From NCBI GenBank assembly GCA_948567375.1, contig OX419758.1, positions 5,833,001 to 5,897,000 on the forward strand: a DNA stretch of 64,000 nucleotides. Reading direction: 5' to 3'. The notes beneath the pieces were generated by a model. The model was not told the origin of the DNA. It saw nothing but the letters and a program-made list of their open reading frames with translations, and did no database searches. The stretch is from Lunularia cruciata (lineage: Eukaryota > Streptophyta > Marchantiopsida > Lunulariales > Lunulariaceae). Each line of letters opens with the position of its first letter. The stretch's first letter is position 1. A program made the translations under genes and the position numbers. Shown here one piece after another: positions 18,504-28,402 of the stretch.

Positions 18504-19213
18504 TGTCCCATCTTTCTTGCTTCTTTAAGGTGAAGCCCTAGAACATATCCTTGATAGTGTGATTATCTTGCTCTTTTTGTCTATTGGTTTGTGGATGGTA
18601 TGTCATGGACATGGTAAGTTTGGTTTCAAAGATGCCAAAGAGTGTTCTCCAAAACAAACTAGTGAATTGAGTGCCTTGATTAGTGATGAGCACTCAAGAC
18701 AAGCCATGATAAGAAAAGATTGTAGTTAAGTAAAATTAAACTAATTGTGGAGAAATCACATCCTTGGTTGTTGGACACACATGAATCATTTTTCCGAGTT
18801 GGTCTGCAAAGACTACAATGGAGTCTTGGGCAGTTCACAACCAGATCTATGTTGACCTACTCCTAACTTTGTGTAGGAGTAGGGAGGGGTTAAAGGAGTC
18901 CTATGGAAGCCTGATTATAGGCTCTCTTTTTTTATAGAGTACGTAGCTTCAAACATAATCCATCACATCATTGCTCATCTTGCTCATCTTGCTCATCTTG
19001 CTCATCTCATCAAATGGCCAATAGTAATGGCGTTTGACTACATCTAAGCTCTTGTCCACTCTAACGTGACTTGCAATAGGGGAATCATGACATTTTGCTA
19101 GGATGGTGGTTCTTAGGTCTAGGGCATCTAGGATCCATAACTTACCATCATGAAAGGTGAGTCCTTGGGTATTGGTTACACCTTTGGATGATTGAGCTCT
19201 TACAATCTATGGG
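18504..19213 (-). pseudogene. int: E3 integrase, N-terminal and core part (decayed)
   Basis: Reverse strand aligns with E12 59590-60230: a segment beginning TQGLTFHDGKLWILDA near 19160, the zinc-finger region with RHYYWP near 19040, the core beginning near 18860 and TNQGTQFTSLFW with the second Asp changed to Asn near 18650-18680. It ends at the E1 junction around DMF.GFTL. Several stops and deletions, including loss of core residues near 18800, make it non-functional. Confidence 0.75.
18971..19008 (-). repeat. 9 bp microsatellite inside E3 integrase
   Basis: TTGCTCATC repeated about four times. On the coding strand it gives MSK MSK MSK, an in-frame expansion of a segment that E8 and E12 have once (KMSNDV or KMNNDV). 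Confidence 0.85.
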
Positions 19214-20668
19214 TCATTCTTTGTAGCAATAAGAATCCTTGGCCAAAATTTTGGGTTCATATTGACCTCTACCACCAAATTGTCCACCATGTGCATTTAG
19301 ATGAATACATCTACAAGTTGCTTCTTGCCTTCTACATATGTGATCATCATGTTGAACCATTTTCTCCACTCTACCCAAGAAATCTATTGACAAGATCTTT
19401 TTTGTCTTGAGGTAGACTAGAGGTTTGTGGTCTGTCTTCACTACAAATGTTTTCTCGCTAAGATAGTGCTTCCAATGCTTGATTGCAAGGAAAATGACCA
19501 ACTCTTCTTGTTTGGTGGTATGATAGTTGCATTCTATTGGTAACAACTTTCCAAAGAAATATACAATTGGGTATCATCTGTCATTCTATTCTTATTGTTG
19601 ATTGCTCCTATTGCAATTCATGATGCATCTATAGCCAACTTGATTGGACATTTTGGGTCATATCATTTCAAGATTAGTGCATGTAGCAATGCATCTTTCA
19701 ATTCATGAAAGGCCAATTCTTGTGTGATTCCTCACATCCACTTCTTCCTCTTGCCAAGTAGTGCTATTAGAGGTTGTGCAACCTTGAAGAAGTCCTTGAA
19801 AAAGTGATGATAGAACCATATCAATCCCAAGAAACTCTTGAATTGACTTTGATCTTCTGGAGCACTCCATTTTTGAATGACCTTTATTTTAGCTTTTAAC
19901 ACTTGGATACACTTACTCTATGCCCCAAGTAATCTAGTTTAGACTTGCCAACCTTGCACTTTGAGATCTTGGCATACAATTGGTTTTGTCATAGAATCTA
20001 GAGGACTTCTCAGAGATGTTGTTTGTGCTCCATCATCATCTTGCTATAGACTAAGATGTCATTAGGGGAAATGATAACATATTTATCTAAGTATGGAAAA
20101 AATATGTCATTCTTCAAACTCATGAAAGTGGCTTGTGCATTGGTGAGGCCAAACAACATCACTAGGTACTCAAAGTGACCATACATTGTTTGAAAGGTAG
20201 TTTTATGTATGGCTTCCTCCACAATCCTAATTTGGTTATAATTGCTCTGTAGATCAAGTTTGGTGAAGTGTTTTGTCCCATTGAGTTGATCAAAAAAGTC
20301 ATCTATGCAAGGTAATGGATATTTACTCTTCACAGTTTGTTGATTTAGGCCCCGGTAGTCAATGCACATGCATATTATATTGTCCTTCTTCTTCACAAAC
20401 AAGATAAGAGCCCCATATGATGATACATTGGGTTGGATAAACCCTTTCTATAGCATATCCTTGATTTGAGCTTTCCACTCCTCCAACTCATGAGGTGAGA
20501 GTTGATATGGGGCCTTACAAAGAGGTGTCTTCCCAAGGAGTACCTCAATTTTATGATCTACTCTTTTTTGGTAGTAATCTTGAGGGTAAATCATCAAGAA
20601 AGATATCTTGAAACTCATTGACCACATCTTTCAAATTCTTAGGAATTTTATCCATCTAGTTGTGCACT
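19214..20668 (-). pseudogene. pol: E3 reverse transcriptase and RNase H (decayed)
   Basis: RNase H: YHTTKQEELVIFLAIKHWKHYL and VVKTDHKPLVYLKT near 19430-19540. RT: FVKKKDNIICMCIDYRGLNQQ near 20340-20402, KHFTKLDLQSNYNQIRI, HFEYLVMLFGLTNAQATFM and a catalytic segment reading VIISPNDILVYSKM, where E12 has [10 protein letters not shown], so the first catalytic Asp is Asn. The thumb and connection, at 19560-20000, match E12 with stops and deletions. Confidence 0.8.
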
Positions 20669-21148
20669 CTAGACTTCTCTTATTAGATCCATGAAATATC
20701 TATTTGTCTTTCTAGTAATTGTTGTCCTTATGACATAGAGAGGCAATTCTTGCCTTTGCAATCTTTCTATTTCCCCAATGATCTTCCCTTTTCTAATTCT
20801 CACTATTTTCTTTCTCCAATCAATAGTGGGTTGTAGTGCTCTATCCATGGAATGCCTAAGATCACATTGTAATGAGCTAACCATATCACTCACCACTCAA
20901 TTTCTTCCTAATAATCTCTTACAAAGAATGCTACCCCTTTAGGCAACAACTCAATCCTCTTTGTTTGACCATTAGGTAACTCTATTTTTTTATTTTCATC
21001 CTTTTCTAGTTTCATCCTCAACCTCATTGCAATAGAGCAAGACAATAAATTCTTCGTTTCTCCATGATTTATTAGTACTCTCACTTGATTTCCTTTTAGG
21101 ACTCCATTTACAACAATCAGTTGTGTGTTTGTCTTCCTCAACCTTTGT
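20669..21148 (-). pseudogene. E3 protease (decayed)
   Basis: Frames 20908-21148 and 20669-20896 match the E8 protease. The active site reads LINHGETKNLLSCSIAMRLRM where E8 has LIDPGATENFLS, so the catalytic Asp is lost. The C-terminal part shows MDRALQPTIDWRKKIVR and RYFMDLIREV. The E4 insertion at 21149 cuts it from gag. Confidence 0.78.
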
Positions 21149-21821
21149 GCACTTGTGACAACCCGGCAAATATCACTTTTGCAATAATCGGGTAAATAAA
21201 GTTCGTTCCCGCAGAGATATGAGTCAGAAATGTCCAAATACGAAGCAAAGTAACAATTTCAGTTCTTCTTGAGTTCTTCTTTAGTCTCTCAGGTAGAAAC
21301 CACACCTAGAAGAGAGTAACAAGCACTAACTCGTTGTCTTGTCACAAATTCACACTCCTTAATCACAACTCCATCAAATCTTTCCAAACAATCTTGATTG
21401 TGATGATTCAGGCTCTCTCGAAACGGCACTTCACTGCAAAACGACTTCGTCTCAGAATTGTGTTCCACCCTTCCACTGAAGGCACAACTTCCTCGATCGA
21501 AATTGCTTCACATCAACTTTGCACTGCACTCACAAATGCAGAATACTACCAACACTACAATTCCTCTCAGATCTGTCAAGGCATTGCTTCGATTGCACTT
21601 CACTCAGGATCAAACACACAGAATGAAGATCAAGGCTGTGGAATCCAACATCCAACAAGCACTCTGACTTGCACTTCGAATTTCTCCAAACATTCACAAA
21701 CACAATTGCAAAGTTGATACTGGGAATCAAGCTCAAGCGACGAGCACTGCTTCACAGCACTTCGCTTTATCTATTCTCAAAAATAATGAGCATTGAACAA
21801 CATTTGACTGCGAATGCCACT

Positions 21822-21830
21822 CTTAAATAG
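21822..21830 (-). promoter_or_regulatory. TATA-like motif downstream of the LTR frame (E4 3' LTR)
   Basis: Minus-strand CTATTTAAG, about 115 bp after the stop of the LTR frame. It is conserved at 31767-31775 in the 5' LTR and in E1. It is a candidate core promoter for genomic RNA, which would place the LTR frame in U3. Unproven. Confidence 0.45.
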
Positions 21831-21945
21831 TGAAGCAATCGACAGTTCTAACAACTATACCGTTCTACAACAACTCTTCTAACCTGCAAATCCAAAATGA
21901 CAATGCACCTCTTCATATCTGCCCCTTCAAATCTCAAATTGGTTA

Positions 21946-24519
21946 CTAATCCGATCGGATGTCTACTTCTTCCTCGGCTTTCAAACCCAAACCCGAAGTA
22001 ATCTTACTTCCTACTATTCTGTCCTCGGGTTTCACAACTCCTACATCTTCTACCAGATCCAGCAATTCTCTTTCTTGATCTGAAATTGCACTTGTGGGTA
22101 ATCTATCTAACTCTTCATCTTTCGACCCACTCTTCTCTACTGTCGCTGAGGGCAACTCCAAAGACATTTGGATCCCGATGTTATCTACGTTGGGTTTTGC
22201 TTTAACATCATGCCGAAGCTTTTCTAACTCTATTCTTACTAAGTCTAATCTAATCGCGATATTGTCTTCTACTTCTAAGATCTTCCTGTCTACACGAGTT
22301 CTCAATTTAATCAACAAAACATTCAAATCTGTATCTTTCGCTTGCCTTCGCCTCGTCTCCTGCACCAACAGCTTCAACTCGTGCAGACGTGCTTCTTCAA
22401 TTCGAATGCTGGTCTCTATACTTAACATCGCGTTTACCCTGAGGACTATCTCCTGCAATGGCTCTAATCTTGTCTTCCTTTCTCGTTCCCGATCTGCAAG
22501 CCATTCCTCTCTGTACATCACCAATTCTTCTTTGAATTCTGCCTTCACCGCGTCCTTCTCTTTCTCCTTCTGTGCAACCTTCTCTTCCTGATTACAAAGT
22601 AAGTCTCGTAATCTCTCTTCTTCTCCATATCTCGCAGCCAACTCTCGCTGCCAGAGTTGCTTCTTCTCCTCCATACTCTCCATCACTTGATCAAGCTCTT
22701 GATCCTTTGATGCTACTCTCGCCATAGCATGGATGAGCTCTACTCTTGAATCAGCAAACTGCTGCTTCAAGATTTCAAATTCAGCTACTTGTCTCTCCCT
22801 TACAACGTCACTCTTCCTCGCAAGATCCTCTCGATAGCTCACTTCTCTCCTCAGGTCTTCAATTACCTGACTTCTCTCCACTGCTTCCACTTGCAGTACT
22901 TCTCTCTCCTTCTCACTTTGGGTTATACTCTTCTTCAACTCCAAGTTTTCTTCTTCTAATCTTGATACCACCTGCAATACAGTCTTTACCTCTGGACAAG
23001 TCGACTGCATCTCCTTCTTCTTCTTCTCCAACTTCACCAATAGCGGGCAGACTACCATCTGCAGGTAATCTACTCCATTACTGATACCTTTGTCCTCCCT
23101 CGGAGTAGTCTCTCTTCTTTCTTCGTGTTCTCCCGATTCTCGCCTTCTTCTCTGGAGCCTTTGTATCGGAATTGATGCCTCACTGCCCGAGCTTCCTTCT
23201 ACCTCTTCCTTCACTCTACTCGGTCCCGCTTCACCCTTCGCCTTACGTCTCGAGCGAATTCCTCGCTGTACTACGATCTTCTTCTCCTCGAGCACCGGTA
23301 CTTCGTCTTCCAGCGCCGCATTGTCTTCGGCTTTTACTTCGGCTTGAATTTCTTCTTTGTATTCTTCAGGCGCTGGTGCCGAGGTCATTTCTCCACCGTC
23401 TTCACTATCACTGCTTGTATCTCCACTCTGCAGTGTCAGCTCAGGTTCCTCCTCACGTTCCGAGTCCTCCGTCTTGAGCTCGGCTTTGCCTTCTGAGTCT
23501 TCATCTTCCGACTCAATCACCACCATTCCTTGCCTCGGGTTATTTTTCTGCATCTTCTGAGGTTTCTTGTTTTCTTCAGCGTCTGCTTGCCGAGTTCTCT
23601 TCTTCCTCGGGGTACTTTCAACAACCTCCACGTTCTTCCTTGTCTTCGCGTAGTAATCGTCTGCGCTCCGGATTTGGAGAATGTATTGCTGCTCCTCCGC
23701 ATCGACTTCTCTTCTCAAATCAGGATGGAAATGAGACACCATTTGATTACGCTCAGCCACATTGAGCAGATTTAACCCAAGGTAAAAGTGGGCTGCAAAT
23801 GGTACGATGTAGTGTGGAGGCGACTTATCTCGCAGATTCCACACCATCTGCCTCGTTCTTCCGTGAAAGCACCTTGCCCAATTTATCGGTTCTCCTGCAA
23901 ACAACTTGTGAAAGAACACCGCTTGGTGTTTCATCACATAGGTAGTTCTCTCCGGCTTTAGGAGGGCCATTAGTGCACTCACAATTCCCCTCCTCACTGG
24001 GTCCTTATAACTCTCAACTTTATACCCATTCTTCGTTCTCTTCGACGAGAAGGCTTCTCTCACCTCTTGCGTTTCTTGAGCTATCTCTCCTTTCCCCAAG
24101 AACGTGGCTCCCTACTCCGAGCCTGCCTCCTTCCCGAGTACGAGTCTCCAATCCGACTCTGTCCAGCGAGCCGGATTTCCTCTCTTCCCTTCTTCCTCAG
24201 GACCATCGAGACATTTACTCTCAATGATTTCTGTCATGAATCCTGGAAAACTTATGTTCCAATTCCATGCCAGAAAGGTGATCCGAAGTCGGCTCAAGAC
24301 TTCGATCCTCGCTACTACATCTAATCTCCGAATTGCATGATTTCTCACTGCAAATTCGGAGTTCTTCTTCCTTCCTCCCATCTCTTCTGCTTTCTTTTGG
24401 TCTCTCAATTTCTCTCTCTCGACTCCTCCCTTACGCACTAACCCAAGGCCAACGCTATGTCCCTTTCCCCAATCACCTGCAAGACGACTCCTCAACGGCG
24501 AAGGAAAATTGCTCGACAT
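21946..24519 (-). CDS. LTR-encoded coiled-coil protein of E4 (3' LTR copy), one internal TAG
   Basis: Frame from ATG 24519 (MSSNFPSPLRSR) to 21946, about 857 codons, broken only by TAG 24112-24114; the 5' LTR copy has CAG there. N-terminal third: a conserved globular-looking domain with AVRNHAIRRLDVVARIEVL, FHKLFAGEPINWARCFHGR and PPHYIVPFAAHFYLGLNLLN. Middle: acidic, with VVIESEDEDSEG and a second basic patch RSRRKAKGEAGPS. C-terminal half: long heptad-rich coiled coil (LEEENLELKKSI, EREVLQVEAVERSQVIEDL, LVQETRRRQAKD), then ISDQERELLDLVEDV. No transposase, protease or nucleic-acid motif is recognised. The frame lies in sense with the element, wholly inside the LTR, so each element has two copies. 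ATG is chosen because it lies just after a conserved TATA box and is shared by E1, E4 and E11. Confidence 0.82.
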
Positions 24520-24539
24520 TTTGTCGTTGCAGTTTCGAT

Positions 24540-24547
24540 TTTTATAG
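24540..24547 (-). promoter_or_regulatory. TATA box just upstream of the LTR frame (E4 3' LTR)
   Basis: Minus-strand CTATAAAA within CTCTATAAAAATCG, about 20 bp before ATG 24519. The same box is at 34485-34492 in the 5' LTR and is recognisable in E1 and E11. It is so close to the ATG that transcription would start at or after this codon, so either the next in-frame Met is used or the box drives the genomic RNA. Confidence 0.6.
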
Positions 24548-24931
24548 AGTTGCACTTCTTCGTCTTCCGTCACTTCGAGTTTCTACCAAGAAATCACACC
24601 TCCTGCATGCACCCGTCATTGTCGCCCCACCTTTGCGCGTATGAGCCGCCAATTTTGAAACTGCCCCTTCTTGAATTTCTCGCCCCGACGAAAGGTTGTT
24701 AGACTGCCTTTGCCTCGGGTTGAGCTCCCCCCCGATCCGAAGACAATTTACTTCGTATCGTATGCTGACACGGCATTTCAGAGTACTTTGCCTTATGACC
24801 CGAGGTCACTTTACTTCGGGTTTCACCCCGAAGATAGTTTTCTTCGTCTTTTTTGGCCAAACAGGCGCAATCCGACTTCTCTATACACTTCTTCTGCTTT
24901 ATTTTGAAAAAAAAAAAATGTGGGCACCACA

Positions 24932-24944
24932 TACCCCCTCCCTC
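24932..24944 (-). promoter_or_regulatory. E4 polypurine tract
   Basis: Minus-strand TTGAGGGAGGGGGTA directly before the 3' LTR start; it also overlaps the integrase stop. Confidence 0.88.
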
Positions 24945-26466
24945 AAATGTGAGCGTCCCCACGAACATAGACCTCGGGTGTCTTAGAAACTTCCGAGTCT
25001 ATGGTCCAATATCTCCTAACTCTCCACCCGTTTACTCGAGTGGCAAAAGGATTACCTTCCAAATCGACGAGTTGCATGGATCCATTTTCGTAAAGATGAC
25101 GAACTCGATAGGGACCCATCCATCGCAAATGCAACTTGCCTGGAAAAAATATTCGGCGATTATCATATAACAAAACCAAATCCCCTTCTCGTACAGTCAC
25201 AGGCTTGATTCTCTGATCGTGCCTGACTTTCCGCTGTGCTTGTACTTCTTTCGTGGTTTGCATTGCATCGTCTCTTTTCTCTTGTAACCACATCAGTTGT
25301 TGAATCCGAAGATCCTGACTTTCCTCTTCCGACATTCGTTCTTCGCACAAGACTCGATAAGTCGGAACTTCAAATTCAACTGGCAGTATGGGGTGCAAGC
25401 CATATGTCAAGAAGTATGGGGTTTGTTTGGTTGTAATCTTCTCTGTTGTCCGATAGGCCCAGAACGCGGCTGGTAATTTTGTATCCCAATCATAGGCATA
25501 ATTGACAGTCACCTTATTCAAAATTTTACAAAGTAACCCATTCGCTTTTTCCGTTAAGCCATTTGCTTTTGGGTTATAAGGAGTCGTCTTCCGATGTTTA
25601 ATCTGAAAATACTTGGTTAACTCCTCCATTACAGAGTTCAAAAAATGTGTTCCTCGGTCACTGACCAATTCCAGAGGACACCCATATTGGGAGATGATGT
25701 TTCGAAAGAAAAATTCTGCCACAGTTTCAGCATCATCTCTGCGAGTTGCTTCCGCCTCAACCATCTTGGTAGCGTAATCAGTGCAAACCAAAATATATCA
25801 CTTTCTTGTGACTCGGGTTACTGGTTGAATGGGACCCACAAAATCAATACCCCATTTCTCAAAGGGGGCCAAAGGCAAAATTGGTTTCAAAGGCCATTGA
25901 GAAGTGGCCGTCGGCTTCCCCGTTCTCTGACATGCATCACAGCTTCGAATATGAGCATGTACATCTTTGTACATTGTAGGCCACCAATACCCTGCCAAAA
26001 GAACTTTCTTTACAGTATTCTTCAGAGCATAGTGTCCTCCTGATGCCTCGGAGTGTAAAGATTCAATTACTCCTCCTACTTTGTATGACTCCAAGCATCG
26101 CCAAAGTACTTCATCTTCGCCCATCTTAAATAAAATGTTGTGTTTAAGCTGGTACGGCCCCATTTTCCGGAGAAAGACTGCCCGCTGTTCCGGATCCATC
26201 CCCTCAGGACAATGGAGAGTATTCAGATAATTATATTCATCTGCATACCTTGTACTTCTCATTGCTGATACGTGATACAACTCTTCGTTAGGGAACCGAT
26301 CGTCAATTTCCCACTCCTGGTCTTGAGTGTCTAACCTGGACAGGAAGTCCGCATTTGAATGCGAAGCTCCCTTCCTCACTTGTACAGTATACGTGAACTC
26401 TTGTAATAACAAGATCCATCTTGCAATTTGTCCCGATAAATCTGCCTTCTTGACCAGATGTTGCAA
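24943..26466 (-). pseudogene. int: E4 RNase H end and integrase
   Basis: Frames 25798-26466 and 24943-25791. RNase H tail: RKGASHSNADFLSRLD. Integrase zinc-binding region: HSEASGGHYAL, then SCDACQRTGKP. Catalytic core: D in IDFVGPIQPV, D in SDRGTHFLNSVM, E in NGLTEKANGLLC. C-terminal part: GDLVLLYDNRRIFFPGKL and KLHLRWMGPYRV, ending PEVYVRGDAHI. A single TGA (25798-25800) in TRK.YILVC splits the core, where related integrases have Arg, so CGA to TGA is likely; E1 has the same TGA. No chromodomain or PHD is present. Confidence 0.88.
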
Positions 26467-26468
26467 TG

Positions 26469-28393
26469 CTAATGGTCAACATAGAAGACAAACTCATACC
26501 CCAACAAATAATGCTGAAATTTCTTGCAGGCATACACCATTCCGAGTGCTTCTCTTTCCGTCGTCGAATAATTCTTTTCAAAAACTGAAAGTTGTCGGCT
26601 GGCGTAATACACCGGGTAGTCTTTCTTCTTCTCGTCCTTTTGACTTAAGACAACCCTGATGGCCATGGACGAAGTGTCCACATACACATGAAAAGGGACG
26701 TCCCAATTCGGGGCCCTCATGACTGGTGCTTCAACCAGTTTCTTCTTCAACACCTGGAAGGCTTCTTCTTGATGTGCTTCCCACAGATAGTCTTCGGATT
26801 TCTTCAGAAGCTTTGTAAGTGGTGCAGCAAGCACTGCATAGTTTGACACGAAGCGTCTGTAATATCCGACATGTCCCAAGAAGGCTCTCAGCTCCCGGAT
26901 GTTCTTTGGGGATTCCAAAGCTGCGATTATTTTAACCTTCTCAACATCGACTTCAATACCTCGGCTTGACACCCAATGCCCCATAAGAATTCCCTCCTTC
27001 ATTGCGAAGAAGCATTTCTCCGGGTGTAATGACAAGCCGGCAAAATGACACCTTTCAAACGTTTGGCGAAGGTAATCTCTATGTACATCCCATCGTCCAA
27101 ACACACAAAAGTCATCAATAAAAACTTTAAAAAATTTGCACAGGAAATCTTTAAAGATCAAATTCATCATCCGCTGGAAAGTAGCGGGAGCATTACACAA
27201 CCCAACGGGCATTTGATTGTAAGTGAAAGTGCCCCAATCGGTCGTGAATGTAGTTTTATCCTTGTCTTCTTCTCGAATGGATACTTGATTGTACCCTGAA
27301 AATCCATCGAGAAAACTATAACAAGGATGCTCAGCCACCTGGTCTAAGATTGGATCGGTAAAAGGCAAGGGATGATGATCTTTCCTTGTGACTGCGTTCA
27401 ATTTTCGGAAGTCTTGGCACACTTGGATCTTCCATGTTTTCTTCTTCGGGACAATGACAATGGGGGAGACCCATTCACTGCTTAAGATAGGGAAGATGAT
27501 TTTGGCCCCTAAGTACTTATCAATTTCATCTTTTACCAAGAGCGAGTACTTCGGGTTCAAGCGGTATTGTCGCTGCCGAACCGGAACTGCACCTTCAATC
27601 AAATCAATCCGGTGTTCTCCAAATTCTCGTGGAATACCCGGCATTTGATCAATCGACCAGGCAAATACATCCTGGAATTCTATAAACAGGGCAGTGTATC
27701 CTGCCAACTCCTCCGAAGTAACTGTCTTCGAGATTTTTAAAATTTTTCCTTCAGTGAGTAACACCTCTTGACAGTTATCGGGGTTGATGACTCCTTCAAC
27801 GTGGCTTACTCGGCTTATCCCGAGGCGAGCGGCCATCAAACCCCCTCCCTCCAAGTCAGGTTCACCCGAGGCGAGGTCATATGGATCTTCGTCGTCAGCC
27901 TCTACCTCGTAGCATTCCAAGTAATTAACTTGGACTTCTTCTTCGGATTCATCTAAAGACAAAGACGATGAATCTTCGGACTCGTCCTCCTCTTCTGACG
28001 AACTTGTTTCCCCGAGATGGGGAACCTTCGTTCAACTCACAATCACCAGCTTCTGATCCTTGGACAAAATGTCCTTGAATCTTAACTCCTGCTGATGCCA
28101 ATCCACTACAACTTGGGCACTATACAACCAGGGTCTGCCAATCAACAGAGGGTAACCAGTTTTTGTCACTGGCCACAACACGATGTAATTCAACTTGAAG
28201 GGTACCCCTCCAATGATCGTGGTAATGTTCGACAGCATGCCCAAGGGCCGTCTCCTGGTTTGGTCTGCAAACTTCAAAACTCGGGGTGTTGGTTCAAATG
28301 TATGATACCCAAGTCAATTCGCAGTATCTTCAGTCATGACATTCACACCGGACCCAGAGTCAATGGGTATCGATGTGATCATGCAACCTGCAA
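26469..28393 (-). pseudogene. pol: E4 protease, reverse transcriptase and RNase H
   Basis: A 497-codon frame (26469-27962) preceded in frame by 28032-28277. Protease: IPIDSGSGVNVMT near 28340-28380, then TGA 28314-28316 (also present in E1), with RPWLYSAQVVVDWHQQEL downstream. RT: PKYSLLVKDEIDKYL, VCQDFRKLNAVTRKD, YSFLDGFSGYNQVSI, PVGLCNAPATFQRMM, and the catalytic VFIDDFCVFG. RNase H: FHVYVDTSSMAIRVVLSQ and TEREALGMVYACKKFQHYLL. A one-base deletion near 26468 (E1 has CATTACGCA, E4 CATTAGCA) creates the stop after FYVDH. A stop also sits at about 28030. Otherwise well preserved. Confidence 0.9.
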
Positions 28394-28402
28394 TCTCCGC
28401 GT

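Larger units (their letters stand above)
21154..24931 (-). repeat. E4 3' LTR
   Basis: 3,778 bp; minus strand starts TGTGGTGCCC after the polypurine tract and ends GGGTTGTCACA. It contains an AATAAA near 24896-24903, a TATA-like box at 24540, a sense reading frame of about 857 codons (24519-21946), a second TATA-like box at 21822, and about 670 bp of non-coding tail. Confidence 0.93.

Noticed and set aside
21946-24573. Plus-strand frames rich in Ser and Leu opposite the LTR protein (for example 22094-22591, 22746-23084)
   Set aside because: They are antisense shadows of the coiled-coil frame; the residue bias comes from reverse-reading Glu/Lys codons.
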